DNA from: an uncultured Lachnoclostridium sp.
Lineage (GTDB): Bacteria; Bacillota; Clostridia; Lachnospirales; Lachnospiraceae
Assembly (NCBI GenBank): GCA_944376715.1
Contig: CALWDO010000026.1
Span: 1-40,212 of the forward strand
DNA: 40,212 nt
Reading direction: 5' to 3'
Shown here: piece by piece, positions 8,184 through 17,261 of the stretch
Numbering within the stretch: the stretch's first letter is position 1
Layout: each line of letters begins with the position of its first letter
Position numbers and translations under genes: made by a program
The notes under the pieces: model-generated
What the model was told of the DNA's origin: nothing
What the model saw: the letters and a program-made list of their open reading frames with translations, nothing else
The model's database searches: none

Positions 8184-8834
8184 TTAATCTCTGGATTCTA
8201 TCAGGATCAGGACGCCGCTTTCCATATGAATCTTAGCTTCTTCTCCGGATATTTCATTAGATACGCCAAGACTTGCGCTGCCCAGTACAGTGAAATGATA
8301 ATCTGTCAATGGATATTTCACTCCCCGCAGTGTCACGCCCGTCACATCGGTGGTGAATGGAATCAGGGAAAAATAGTCCCCGTACTGTTCCTTCCGGCTT
8401 AAAGTAAAATCCCCCCGGATCAGGCGGACCCGGTTATGGGTATCCAGTATCACACAGTCCGCTCCCTTTTCCAGAGCCAGATACATGGTCTGAATATTTC
8501 CAAGTACATGGTCGATCCGGCTTCCTGTGGCCCCCAGGATCGTGATATGGCTGCTTCCCAGTTCCAGAGCCAGCTCCACCGCAATCTGCGTATCTGTCGC
8601 GTCTTTCACCGGATTGTATTCCCGGATCTCTATGGTAGTATTCTGTCTGTACCATTCCAGGATCCTGTGGTCCAGCGTGTCAAAATCTCCTACAATATTC
8701 GTGGGTACAATATCATGCCCGTAACAGAAACCCAGTCCCTTGTCTACTGCGATTACTTTGTCAAATGCATTTTCTAAAATTTGGAGGGCAAATTCCTCCT
8801 GAATATCACCCCCCGTTAAAATCACCGTATTCAA
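8184..8834 (-). CDS. thiN: Thiamine diphosphokinase
   Basis: Thiamine pyrophosphokinase makes the cofactor thiamine diphosphate from thiamine and ATP. Motifs of the TPK fold are visible: VAVDKGL, NIVGDFDTLD (binds Mg/ATP), KDATDTQIAVELAL (catalytic acidic loop) and GATGSRIDHVLGN. A TTG start at 8834 (LNTVILTGG...) is preferred. It has GGGAG about 9 nt upstream in the end of rpe, gives 216 residues, and begins exactly at the first beta strand. An ATG start at 8882 would overlap rpe by 44 nt and add a non-conserved head. It is the last gene of the murE-thiN operon, as in Bacillus (yloS). Confidence 0.9.
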   Translation of the reverse strand: MNTVILTGGDIQEEFALQILENAFDKVIAVDKGLGFCYGHDIVPTNIVGDFDTLDHRILEWYRQNTTIEIREYNPVKDATDTQIAVELALELGSSHITILGATGSRIDHVLGNIQTMYLALEKGADCVILDTHNRVRLIRGDFTLSRKEQYGDYFSLIPFTTDVTGVTLRGVKYPLTDYHFTVLGSASLGVSNEISGEEAKIHMESGVLILIESRD

Positions 8835-8838
8835 CTGC

Positions 8839-9498
8839 CTATTCTCCCATGATTTTAAGAAAATCTTTTGTATTCTGCTCAATGTCTCCTTTGAAAATGG
8901 CAGAACCCGCCACGATCACATTGGCGCCCGCATCCAGAACTGTGCGAAGATTGTCCTTCTTAATGCCTCCGTCCACTTCGATATCCGTATCCAGGCCTCG
9001 TTCATCCAGCACGCGGCGCAGTTCCCGGATCTTTTCTGTGGATTCCGGAATATAGGACTGGCCTCCGAATCCCGGTTCCACAGTCATTAAAAGGATCATA
9101 TCTGCCAGACCCAGCACATCTTCCAGAACCCGGTTCGGCGTCTTCGGCTTGATCGTCACGCCGGCCTTCTTTCCGTGCTCTTTGATCTTATCCAGAGTCC
9201 TCTTCACATCACTGCACGCTTCATAATGCACCGTAATAATATCTGCGCCGCAGCGCACAAAATCATCAATATACCGGTCCGGATCCTGTATCATCAAATG
9301 TACGTCCAACACCATGTCCGTGATCTTTCTGACTGATTCCAGCACCGGCATTCCAAATGAAATACTGGGCACAAACAGACCGTCCATAACATCATAATGT
9401 AAATACGGGGATCCCGCTGCTTCCACGTGCTTAATATCTTCTCCCAGATGTGCGAAATCTGCGGATAAAATCGATGGTGATAAATAATTCTTTCTCAT
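8839..9498 (-). CDS. rpe: Ribulose-phosphate 3-epimerase
   Basis: This cytosolic enzyme interconverts ribulose 5-phosphate and xylulose 5-phosphate in the pentose phosphate pathway. The 219-residue TIM barrel begins YLSPSILSADFAHLGEDI and has the family motifs HYDVMDGLFVPSISFG, VHLMIQDPDRY, MTVEPGFGGQ and DGGI near the end. The ATG at 9498 has AAGGAG upstream and overlaps the rsgA stop by 4 nt (ATGA), showing translational coupling. The frame stays open upstream, but the extra residues overlap rsgA and look unrelated. Confidence 0.97.
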   Translation of the reverse strand: MRKNYLSPSILSADFAHLGEDIKHVEAAGSPYLHYDVMDGLFVPSISFGMPVLESVRKITDMVLDVHLMIQDPDRYIDDFVRCGADIITVHYEACSDVKRTLDKIKEHGKKAGVTIKPKTPNRVLEDVLGLADMILLMTVEPGFGGQSYIPESTEKIRELRRVLDERGLDTDIEVDGGIKKDNLRTVLDAGANVIVAGSAIFKGDIEQNTKDFLKIMGE

Positions 9499-10385
9499 GA
9501 ATATCTCCTTCCCTCTTTTTCCTGAAGCTCCTGAAAAAGGCAGGTGTAGCTGCCATAGCGTTCCCTGCTGATCTTTCCTTCTTCCACTGCCGCCTTGACC
9601 GCGCATCCCGGTTCTTTCATATGCACGCATCCCTGGAAACGGCAGGAGCCTTCATATTTTCGAAATTCCGGATAGCTGTAGCGAAGCTCCTCTTTTCCCA
9701 CTCCCACCAGATCCAGGGAACTGAAACCCGGCGTGTCAAAAAAATAACTGTCTTCTTCTATACGGAACAATTCGCTGTGCCGGGTGGTATGTTTTCCGCG
9801 GTCAATTTTTTCACTGATTCCTCCAGTCTCCATACCCGCATTCGGCACCAGCAGATTGGTCAATGTGGATTTCCCTACTCCGGAGGGCCCCGCCGCCGCG
9901 GTCACATGTCCGCGAAGAAGCCGTCGCAGGTCTTCTACTCCTTCTCCGCTTCGCGCACAGACAAAAAGCAGGGGGCTTTCGCATCCGGCATAGATACGCC
10001 GGAGTCGATCCAGCTCCCCGTCTGATACTTCGTCTTTTTTGTTAAAACAGATAATTGCAGGAAGATCCAGCCGGTCCATACTGATCAGGAAACGGTCCAG
10101 AAGCTGAAGATTAGGCTTCGGTTTCGCTGCCGCAAACACAACCAGCGCCTGATCCACATTCGCCACCGCCGGACGGATCAGCTCGCTTTTCCGTTCCAGA
10201 ATCCTTACCAGATTTCCTTCCCGGTCCGTTTCATCCAGGATCTCCATCTCCACATTATCCCCCACCAGAGGCTTGATCTTCTGATTTCGGAAGATCCCTC
10301 TGGCCCTGCATTCATAGACACCGCGGCCTTCTACATAGATATAGTAGAAGCCCGCGATTCCTTTTATTATCTTTCCCTGTACCAT
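9495..10385 (-). CDS. rsgA: Ribosome small-subunit-dependent GTPase A
   Basis: RsgA is a circularly permuted GTPase that helps late 30S subunit maturation. In the 296 residues an OB fold (1-70) comes first. The G motifs follow in permuted order: NKKD (115-118, G4), GPSGVGKST (166-174, G1) and DTPGF (217-221, G3). A zinc-binding tail then starts at CRFQGCVHMKEPGCAVK. The only good ribosome-binding site (AGGAGGG) is about 15 nt upstream of the ATG, longer than usual. It sits between the Ser/Thr kinase and rpe, as in Bacillus (cpgA). Confidence 0.96.
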   Translation of the reverse strand: MVQGKIIKGIAGFYYIYVEGRGVYECRARGIFRNQKIKPLVGDNVEMEILDETDREGNLVRILERKSELIRPAVANVDQALVVFAAAKPKPNLQLLDRFLISMDRLDLPAIICFNKKDEVSDGELDRLRRIYAGCESPLLFVCARSGEGVEDLRRLLRGHVTAAAGPSGVGKSTLTNLLVPNAGMETGGISEKIDRGKHTTRHSELFRIEEDSYFFDTPGFSSLDLVGVGKEELRYSYPEFRKYEGSCRFQGCVHMKEPGCAVKAAVEEGKISRERYGSYTCLFQELQEKEGRRYS

Positions 10386-10405
10386 TTAATCTGTTCTGAT
10401 CCCTC

Positions 10406-12541
10406 CTACGGCTGTGCGGTCGTCTGTGACTGCTGCGCAGCCGGATCCTGGGTAGTCGTCTGCTGGGAAGCAGATCCTGTGCTGACATAAATCGTTACCG
10501 TTCCATCCGGATCTACTTTGCCTTTCGGATCATATCTGGTCACATAGCCTTCCCCGACTGATTCGCTGCTCTCCGTCGCCTCTTTGATTGTGCCCTCAAA
10601 TCCGGCATCCCGAAGCGCTTCCGCCGCAGCTTCATAGTTCATATTAACCGTCACAGACGGAATCTGCACCTGCGCTCTTCCCAGGCTTACTGTAATCGTC
10701 ACCGTGCTTCCGGGATCCGCATAAGTTCCTCTGTCCGGATTTGTACTGATTACAAGCCCTGCCTGTACTTCATCGGAATAGACCTCATTAACATTTACTA
10801 CGAAACCATCGGAAGCCAGTTCACCCTGAGCCCGCGTCGACTCATGTCCGATCACATCAGTCACACTTACCCGTTTAGGACCGCTGCTCAACACCAGATT
10901 CACCGTCGTCCCCTTTGCCACTTTTGTATTGGCAGAAAGACTCTGGCTGATCACGGAACCGGCTGTTACAGTATCGCTGGCGCTCTCGGAAACAGTCCCG
11001 ACTTTCAATTCAGCCGCTTCCAGCATACTTCTGGCGTCTGCCTCCGTTCTTCCTGTCACATTCGGCACAATGGCCTGCTTTTCGTCCTCTTCCTTCTGAT
11101 CATTTGTCTGGGAAGAAGATCCGGAACCGGAACTGGTACCGGAGCCGGAGCCCGCGATCGTGACTTCCACGGAGCTTCCCACTTCCACCCGTTTGCCGCT
11201 CTCAACGCTCTGACGGATAATCTGGCCCGCAGAATATTCACTGGACTCTTCACTTCCCCCCAGGGTAACGCTTAATCCCAGTTCATCCAGCTCGATCCGG
11301 GCTTCTGTCATGGTTTTTCCGATCAGATTGGGCATTTCTACCGTATTAGCAGAACTCTGAGAATCTTCATCCTCCACATTTTCTTCTGTCTGCTGCTCTT
11401 CATCACTGTTGTTTCTGTTTCCGCCGCCAAGTCCTAAAGCTCTGGAGGCAAACAGAACCAAAACCACAACGATGATAACCGCCAGAGCGACGCCGGCGAT
11501 CGTCATGGCTCTCTCTACCGACGGGCTTAATCCTTCCTCGTCGTCCTCATCGTCGTCCTCATCATCATCGTATTCGTCTTCGTCATCCTCGTCCTCGTCG
11601 TCTTCCTCTTCTTCCGTAAAGCGCACTTTACGCCTCTCTTTTACTTTGGACGAGGTATCTTTATCCATAACTACAGTCTTGGCCTGTTCGTCCAGATCCA
11701 CCATCTGGACAAAATCTCCGTCCGGATCCAGCAGGGACTGTTTCAGATCCGCCAGCAGGTCTCCAATATCCTGATACCGGCGGTCCGGACTTTTCTGAGT
11801 ACATTTTTTGATGATCTGTTCCAGACTGTGAGGAATTTCCTTACAGTAAACGCTGGGAGGAACCATCTCTTCCTGCAGATGTTTCACTGCCACAGCCACG
11901 GCAGTCTCTCCGTCAAAGGGTACCCTGCCGGTCACCATCTCGTAGAGCACGATTCCCAGCGAATAGATATCGCTCCGGTGATCCACATAACCGCCTCTTG
12001 CCTGTTCCGGAGAAGCATAATGCACAGAGCCCATGGCGTTGGAAGTGGTCGTCTGAGATGTGGTCGCCTTGGCAATGCCAAAATCCGTAACTTTTACTTT
12101 TCCCTCTCTGGAAATAATAATATTCTGAGGTTTGATATCCCGGTGAACGATCTGGTTATTATGAGCGACCTCCAGCCCCGCCGATACCTGAATCGCTATG
12201 CTGGTCGCCTCTTTGATGGTCAGGCGTCCTTTCCGCTCTATATACTCTTTCAGCGTGATGCCTTCCACCAGTTCCATGACGATATAGTAGATTCCGTTTT
12301 CATCTCCCACGTCGTAAACATTTACGATATTCGGATGGGCAAGTCCCGCGGCAGCCTGCGCTTCTTCTTTAAACTTTTTCACAAACGCGTCGTTGCTTCG
12401 AAATTCTTCTTTCAGCACCTTCACTGCCACAAAACGATTCAGCTTATGATCTTTACCCTTATATACTTCCGCCATGCCGCCGACACCGATCTTCTCCAGA
12501 ATCTCGTATCGGTCTCCCACAATCGTCCCTATCTTAATCAT
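10406..12541 (-). CDS. prkC: Ser/Thr protein kinase with four PASTA domains (Stk/PrkC)
   Basis: This membrane kinase senses muropeptide or lipid II outside the cell and phosphorylates wall and growth proteins inside. The 711 residues are: kinase domain 11-270 (catalytic Lys 41 in VAVK, HRD 133-135, DFG 153-155), juxtamembrane acidic stretch 309-336 (nearly all Asp/Glu), one membrane helix about 345-366, four PASTA repeats from about 400, and a Thr/Gln-rich C-terminal tail. The ATG overlaps the stp stop by 4 nt, so kinase and phosphatase are co-translated. The acidic stretch is encoded by a GAY/GAR trinucleotide run (11532-11615). Confidence 0.97.
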   Translation of the reverse strand: MIKIGTIVGDRYEILEKIGVGGMAEVYKGKDHKLNRFVAVKVLKEEFRSNDAFVKKFKEEAQAAAGLAHPNIVNVYDVGDENGIYYIVMELVEGITLKEYIERKGRLTIKEATSIAIQVSAGLEVAHNNQIVHRDIKPQNIIISREGKVKVTDFGIAKATTSQTTTSNAMGSVHYASPEQARGGYVDHRSDIYSLGIVLYEMVTGRVPFDGETAVAVAVKHLQEEMVPPSVYCKEIPHSLEQIIKKCTQKSPDRRYQDIGDLLADLKQSLLDPDGDFVQMVDLDEQAKTVVMDKDTSSKVKERRKVRFTEEEEDDEDEDDEDEYDDDEDDDEDDEEGLSPSVERAMTIAGVALAVIIVVVLVLFASRALGLGGGNRNNSDEEQQTEENVEDEDSQSSANTVEMPNLIGKTMTEARIELDELGLSVTLGGSEESSEYSAGQIIRQSVESGKRVEVGSSVEVTIAGSGSGTSSGSGSSSQTNDQKEEDEKQAIVPNVTGRTEADARSMLEAAELKVGTVSESASDTVTAGSVISQSLSANTKVAKGTTVNLVLSSGPKRVSVTDVIGHESTRAQGELASDGFVVNVNEVYSDEVQAGLVISTNPDRGTYADPGSTVTITVSLGRAQVQIPSVTVNMNYEAAAEALRDAGFEGTIKEATESSESVGEGYVTRYDPKGKVDPDGTVTIYVSTGSASQQTTTQDPAAQQSQTTAQP

Positions 12542-13284
12542 ATCCTTACCTCACTGTCATCTATTTCAACCAGAACCACCGCGATATTATCCAGGCCGCC
12601 GTTTCGATTCGCTTTCATCAGAAGTTCGCCTCCGATCTCCTGCAAATCTTTATCCTGCCGGATAATCCGGAAAAGATCTTCATCTTCCACCATATTGCTC
12701 AGTCCGTCAGAGCAGAGCAAATATTTGCTTCCACTGTCCGCGTGGAATGGGAACAGATCAATCTCCGCCTCTTCCTGGATTCCCAGCGCTCTTGTGATAA
12801 TATTTTTGTCCGGGTGTCTTCTTGCCTCCCTGGGAGTCAGTTCTCCCTTTCTCACAAGCTCCGCCACCAGCGAATGATCTTCCGATATCTGGCGGATCCC
12901 TTCTTTTGAAATCTCATACAGACGACTGTCTCCGATATTCACCGCCAGGGCTTCACTGCCGAAGACAGTCAGCGCCACCAGCGTCGTGCCCATTCCCTGA
13001 TAGGCTTCATACTCCATAGATTTTTCATACAGGCAGAAGTTCGCATAACGCACCGCCTTCTGCAGAATCAGCGCAGGTCTGGTCTCTGTGCTCCTCTGTA
13101 TGGATCTGACGATCTGCTGTACCGCGTAAGAGGAAGCAAAATCACCTGCCCGGTGTCCTCCCATCCCGTCAGCTACAATATACAAGTTCGGCAGATTTCC
13201 CACGGGCGCATCGGAGGCATATACATAATCCTGATTTACTTTTCTCTTTCGTCCAATATCCGTCATGGCGACCGATGTCTGCAC
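12538..13284 (-). CDS. prpC: PP2C-family Ser/Thr phosphatase (Stp/PrpC)
   Basis: This Mn2+-dependent protein phosphatase reverses phosphorylation by the adjacent PASTA kinase. In 248 residues it shows the PP2C metal-binding motifs: NQDYVY, VADGMGGHRAG, NIGDSRLY, LLCSDGLSN and GGLDNIAVVLVEI, which supply the conserved Asp residues. The start is a GTG (13284) with AGGTGAG upstream; an internal ATG (MTDIGRKRK) six codons on is the alternative. It begins 11 bp after the rlmN stop and overlaps the kinase start by 4 nt. Confidence 0.96.
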   Translation of the reverse strand: MQTSVAMTDIGRKRKVNQDYVYASDAPVGNLPNLYIVADGMGGHRAGDFASSYAVQQIVRSIQRSTETRPALILQKAVRYANFCLYEKSMEYEAYQGMGTTLVALTVFGSEALAVNIGDSRLYEISKEGIRQISEDHSLVAELVRKGELTPREARRHPDKNIITRALGIQEEAEIDLFPFHADSGSKYLLCSDGLSNMVEDEDLFRIIRQDKDLQEIGGELLMKANRNGGLDNIAVVLVEIDDSEVRI

Positions 13285-13295
13285 AGGCTCTCACC

Positions 13296-14330
13296 TCACT
13301 TTTCTGTATCCATATAACTTTTGCGCAGCTGTCCGCACGCGCCGTCTATATCCCGGCCAATTTCCCTTCTAATAGTAACATTAATTCCCAATTTTTCAAG
13401 TTTATTTTTAAACCCGACCACTGCCGCATGTTTGGACTGCACATAATCCCGCTCCTTGATCGGGTTGACAGGGATCAGGTTCACATGTCCATGCAGCGGT
13501 TTTACCAGCCTTGCCAGTTCCTGCGCGTCCTCGGCAGAATCATTGACGCCTCCCACCAGACTGTATTCGAAGGTAATCCTTCTTCCGGTCTGCTCATAAT
13601 AATACCGGCACGCGTCCAGAACCTCGGGCAGCGAATATTTGTTTGCCACCGGCATCAGCGAACGCCGTTTTTCCTGGCTGGAGGCATGCAGCGAAAGCGC
13701 CAGCGTGATCTGCAGCTTCTCATCCGCCAGCTGTCTTATCCGGGGAACGATCCCGCAGGTGGACACCGTCACATTCCGCTGGCTGATATGCAGTCCTCCT
13801 TCGCAGGTCAGAAGCTTCAGAAAGCGGAGCAGCGCCTCATAGTTATCCAACGGCTCGCCGGTTCCCATGACCACCACATTATGCACCCGTTCTCCGGACC
13901 ATTTTTGAATCTGGTAGATCTGATCCAGCATCTCGGACGGAGTCAGCCCCCGCTCCAGCCCGTCCAGGGTAGACGCGCAGAAGCGGCAGCCCATACGGCA
14001 GCCTACCTGGGAAGATATACATACGGAATTTCCATGATGGTATTTCATCAGAACGCTCTCAATCGCATTTCCGTCGGACAGACGAAAAAGCAGCTTACTG
14101 GTGCCGTCGATTCTGGATGTCTGGATCTTCACCGGCTCCAGACGGGTTAATACATAGTTCTCCGCCAGCTTCTTCCGCAGCGCCACAGAGAGATCTGTCA
14201 TGTCCTCGAAGCGGTCTGCCAGTTTCTCATGCATCCAGCTGTAGATCTGTCTGGCACGGAACTTTTTTTCTCCCAGTTTTTCCATCTCCTGCTCCAGTTC
14301 TTCCAGAGTCATGGATTTGATATCAGTCAT
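13296..14330 (-). CDS. rlmN: 23S rRNA (adenine-2503-C2)-methyltransferase
   Basis: RlmN is a radical-SAM enzyme that methylates A2503 of 23S rRNA and A37 of some tRNAs. The 344-residue protein has CRMGCRFC (Cys 111, 115 and 118), which binds the 4Fe-4S cluster, the VVMGTGEPLDNYE SAM-binding stretch, and the late Cys in DGACGQLR that makes the methyl-transfer adduct. The usual length is about 345. The ATG overlaps the end of rsmB by 8 nt, with GGAG about 10 nt upstream. Confidence 0.96.
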   Translation of the reverse strand: MTDIKSMTLEELEQEMEKLGEKKFRARQIYSWMHEKLADRFEDMTDLSVALRKKLAENYVLTRLEPVKIQTSRIDGTSKLLFRLSDGNAIESVLMKYHHGNSVCISSQVGCRMGCRFCASTLDGLERGLTPSEMLDQIYQIQKWSGERVHNVVVMGTGEPLDNYEALLRFLKLLTCEGGLHISQRNVTVSTCGIVPRIRQLADEKLQITLALSLHASSQEKRRSLMPVANKYSLPEVLDACRYYYEQTGRRITFEYSLVGGVNDSAEDAQELARLVKPLHGHVNLIPVNPIKERDYVQSKHAAVVGFKNKLEKLGINVTIRREIGRDIDGACGQLRKSYMDTEK

Positions 14331-15615
14331 TCTGTCTTTTCTCCATCTTCGCTATATAAAACCCGTCCCAGGGATCCCTGCCGGGGAGCATCTGTATCTG
14401 CTCCTTCAGCACAAACGGGAAATGTTCCAGAAACCAGGACGTATTTCCTTCATTTTCCTCTTTGTGTACCGTACAGGTACTGTAAACCAGCGTTCCGCCC
14501 GGCTTCACATACTGCTGTACCGTCTCCAGGATCTGACGCTGAAGACGTACCAGTTCTTTTTCCTGTTCCTGCGTCATGCGGTATTTCAGATCCCGCTTTT
14601 TATTTAATACTCCAAGTCCCGAACAGGGAAGATCCGCCAGCACCACATCTGCTTTTTCCGCGGACGCTTCATCCGGCACCGTCGCGTCCCATTGTACCGC
14701 CCGGATATTCGTCATACCGCTGCGCGCGATATTCTCTTCGATCAGCTGTACTTTATATTCTGTCAGATCTCTGGCCTCTACCATGCCGGTTCCATCCAGC
14801 AGATCGGCCATGTGAAGACTCTTTCCTCCCGGCGCGGCACAGACGTCGATGCAGTAATCTCCCCTCTCAGGAGCCGCCTTCAGCACCGCCAGCATAGAGC
14901 TCACATCCTGCACCTGAAAAAGCCCTTCCCGGAAAGAGGGCAGCGCGGCCAGGTAATCATATCCGGAAATTTCAAGCGCGCAGTCCACGCCTTCCACGCT
15001 CTGAACGCACACCCCTTCCGAGACAAGCCGCTCCATAAGTTTTTCTTTGCTGATCCGGTGCAAATTCACTCTCACCGTGATCGGCCGTTCCTCATACTGA
15101 CTCTCCAGCATCCTGCGCGCCGTATCTTCTCCATATTCGTCGGTCCACTGCCGCACAATCCATTCCGGCGTAGAGTATCTCACCGACAGATCCGGATATT
15201 CCACCGAGCTCAGGTTTCTGGAAATATTGCGCAGTACTCCGTTGACAAATCCTTTCAGGCTGGAAAATCCTTTCTTTCCTGCCAGCTTTACCGCTTCATT
15301 GCAGACGGCGGCATCCGGTATCCGGTCCATATATTTTATCTGGTAAACGGACATCCGCAGTATCCCGCGGATCACCGGTTTCATCTTATGTACCGGAACC
15401 TTGGAAAACTGATTGATTATATAATCCAGTTCCAGCAGGCGTTCCACTGTTCCTTCCACAAGCCGGGTCAGGAACGCGCGGTCCTGTTTCTCCAGATACT
15501 GGTATTTTTCCAGGGCTCCCCGAAGGGCCAGATGGCTGTACTCTTTCTGTTCCGTTACCTCCAGAAGCACCTCCAGCGCCAGCCCCCGCACATTTAACTT
15601 TTCCCGGTCAGTCAC
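14323..15615 (-). CDS. rsmB: 16S rRNA (cytosine-967-C5)-methyltransferase
   Basis: RsmB methylates C967 of 16S rRNA. The 430-residue protein has a NusB-like RNA-binding domain (about 1-135) and a SAM-methyltransferase domain with DVCAAPGGKS (257-266, SAM), LADLPCSGLG (first catalytic Cys) and YSTCTVHKEENE (second Cys, nucleophile). The GTG at 15615 was chosen because GGAGGAAG lies 8 nt upstream and it overlaps the yugP stop by 8 nt; an upstream ATG (15684) would add 23 residues encoded inside yugP. A neighbour of fmt/def as in most Firmicutes. Confidence 0.95.
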   Translation of the reverse strand: MTDREKLNVRGLALEVLLEVTEQKEYSHLALRGALEKYQYLEKQDRAFLTRLVEGTVERLLELDYIINQFSKVPVHKMKPVIRGILRMSVYQIKYMDRIPDAAVCNEAVKLAGKKGFSSLKGFVNGVLRNISRNLSSVEYPDLSVRYSTPEWIVRQWTDEYGEDTARRMLESQYEERPITVRVNLHRISKEKLMERLVSEGVCVQSVEGVDCALEISGYDYLAALPSFREGLFQVQDVSSMLAVLKAAPERGDYCIDVCAAPGGKSLHMADLLDGTGMVEARDLTEYKVQLIEENIARSGMTNIRAVQWDATVPDEASAEKADVVLADLPCSGLGVLNKKRDLKYRMTQEQEKELVRLQRQILETVQQYVKPGGTLVYSTCTVHKEENEGNTSWFLEHFPFVLKEQIQMLPGRDPWDGFYIAKMEKRQND

Positions 15616-16306
15616 GGTCTCTTCCTCCAAACAGCAGGAAAAGCCGGAGCAGGGACAGTACGGACGCCAATGCCGCCGCCACATATGTCAGCGCCGCCGC
15701 GGAGAGTACCTTTCTGGTCTGCTGCAGTTCCTCTTCCATCAGCATGTGACTGTCGCCCAGGATACGTACTGCTCTCGCGGAAGCGTTAAACTCCACCGGA
15801 AGCGTAACGATCTGAAACAGCGTTCCCAGGGCAAAACAAAGCAGTCCGATCTGGATTAATGTGTAGGAACTTCCGAAAAACAGTCCCAGAATGATGATCG
15901 GAATGGCCGCTTTGGTGCCGAAATTTGCCACCGGCACCAATGCGCTGCGGATCCGCAGCGGCGCGTAAGATTCTTCATCCTGGATCGCATGGCCGCACTC
16001 ATGGGCAGCCACGCCGATCGCGGCTACGGAAGCAGAGCCGTAAACACTGTCTGATAACCGCAGGACTCTGGCACGGGGATCGTAATGATCCGTCAGGTTT
16101 CCTCTTACATGTTCCACGGTTACATCATAGATGCCCGCACTGTTCAGGATCCTCCTGGCCGCCTCCGCGCCTGTCAGCCCGGAATAGCTTCTCACTTTTG
16201 AATATTTCTGATAAGTACTGTTTACTTTCGCAGACGCCCACAAAGAAATCACGACGCCGATCAAAACCAAAATATAAGTTGGGTCATAATAGAAATAAAA
16301 CGGCAT
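15608..16306 (-). CDS. yugP: Zinc metallopeptidase, YugP family
   Basis: This is a membrane-associated metallopeptidase of 232 residues (PF04298). An N-terminal membrane helix (residues 8-25), then AAHECGHAIQDE with the HExxH zinc motif, then three further hydrophobic helices towards the C-terminus. The biological substrate is not known. The ATG at 16306 has AGGAGG 8 nt upstream. It lies between fmt and rsmB, whereas in Bacillus yugP is elsewhere, so its presence inside the translation/cell-wall operon is a lineage feature. Confidence 0.92.
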   Translation of the reverse strand: MPFYFYYDPTYILVLIGVVISLWASAKVNSTYQKYSKVRSYSGLTGAEAARRILNSAGIYDVTVEHVRGNLTDHYDPRARVLRLSDSVYGSASVAAIGVAAHECGHAIQDEESYAPLRIRSALVPVANFGTKAAIPIIILGLFFGSSYTLIQIGLLCFALGTLFQIVTLPVEFNASARAVRILGDSHMLMEEELQQTRKVLSAAALTYVAAALASVLSLLRLFLLFGGRDRD

Positions 16307-16319
16307 AATTATCCTCCTG

Positions 16320-17255
16320 TCATGCTCCCAGAACCGTACCGGCCGACACGCTGTTGCCTCTGAGAAAAGCGCCCGCATCCATTCGCTTCTTTCCTTCCAG
16401 CTGCAGCTGCGTCACTTTCAGCGCGTCTTTTCCTGTCTGTACAGTCAGAGAATCTTTTGCAGTATTCAGTATCTCACCACATTCGCCCTTTGATGCATCC
16501 TGACGGACAACCTTGCACTCCCAGATTTTCAAAGTTTTTCCATTCAGTTTTGTATATGCGCTTGGCCAGGGATTCAGTCCCCGCACCAGCCGCTCGATGG
16601 ACTCTGCATCCTTCGTCCAGTCGATCTTTCCCATCTCCCGGGTCAGCATGGAAGCATAGGCAGTAGGCGATTCTCCCTGTTTTTCCGGAACAAGCGTTCC
16701 TTTTTCCAGTTTTTCCAGCGCTTTCACGCAAAGATCCGCCCCTACCCGGCTCAGTTTATCGAAAAGACTGCCTCCGGTTTCGTTTTCTTCCAGCGGCACT
16801 GTCTCTTTCAAAAGCATATCCCCGGTATCCAGCCCTTCGTCCATCTGCATGATGGTCACGCCGGATTCTTTCTCTCCGTTGATGACCGCCCACTGGATCG
16901 GCGCGGCCCCGCGGTATTTGGGCAACAGGGACGCATGCACGTTGATGCATCCATACCTCTTCATCTCCAGAATCGCCCTGGGAATAATCTGTCCGAAAGC
17001 AGCTACTACTATCACATCCGCCTCAACATTCCGCAGGTATTCGATGGATTCTTCCGCCCGGATCTTAAGCGGCTGATACACCGGCAGTCCCAGCTTCTCC
17101 GCCGCGGCTTTCACGGGTGTGGGAGAAAGCTCCTGTTTTCTTCCTTTGGGTTTGTCCGGCTGGCTCACCACCAGGGTCACTTCATGGCCGGCCTCATGCA
17201 GCGCGTTCAGAGTTCCCACCGCAAAATCCGGTGTTCCCATAAAGATCACTTTCAT
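16320..17255 (-). CDS. fmt: Methionyl-tRNA formyltransferase
   Basis: Fmt formylates initiator Met-tRNA with 10-formyl-THF. In 311 residues, MKVIFMGTPDFAVGTL opens the Rossmann formyltransferase domain, and INVHASLLPKYRGAAPIQWAVINGE with DEGLDTGDML holds the catalytic Asn-His-Asp set. The C-terminal OB-like domain binds tRNA. It is preceded by def (6 bp gap) and has GAGGAGG upstream of the ATG. Its 10-formyl-THF use links it to the folate genes elsewhere in the window. Confidence 0.97.
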   Translation of the reverse strand: MKVIFMGTPDFAVGTLNALHEAGHEVTLVVSQPDKPKGRKQELSPTPVKAAAEKLGLPVYQPLKIRAEESIEYLRNVEADVIVVAAFGQIIPRAILEMKRYGCINVHASLLPKYRGAAPIQWAVINGEKESGVTIMQMDEGLDTGDMLLKETVPLEENETGGSLFDKLSRVGADLCVKALEKLEKGTLVPEKQGESPTAYASMLTREMGKIDWTKDAESIERLVRGLNPWPSAYTKLNGKTLKIWECKVVRQDASKGECGEILNTAKDSLTVQTGKDALKVTQLQLEGKKRMDAGAFLRGNSVSAGTVLGA

Positions 17256-17261
17256 ATATGC

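Noticed and set aside
8835-8882. ATG start for thiN at 8882
   Set aside because: It overlaps the end of rpe by 44 nt and the added 16 residues are not conserved in TPK proteins; a TTG with GGGAG at 8834 fits better.
11532-11615. Short tandem repeats that might suggest a CRISPR-like array
   Set aside because: The period is three bases with no spacers, inside a certain coding frame.
11409-11774. Serine-rich plus-strand frame opposite the kinase acidic stretch
   Set aside because: It is the reverse reading of the GAY/GAR repeat in the kinase gene and has no ribosome-binding site.
16307-16378. Longer yugP start (ATG at 16378)
   Set aside because: It would overlap the end of fmt by 59 nt, has no ribosome-binding site and adds residues not expected before the first membrane helix; the ATG at 16306 has AGGAGG.
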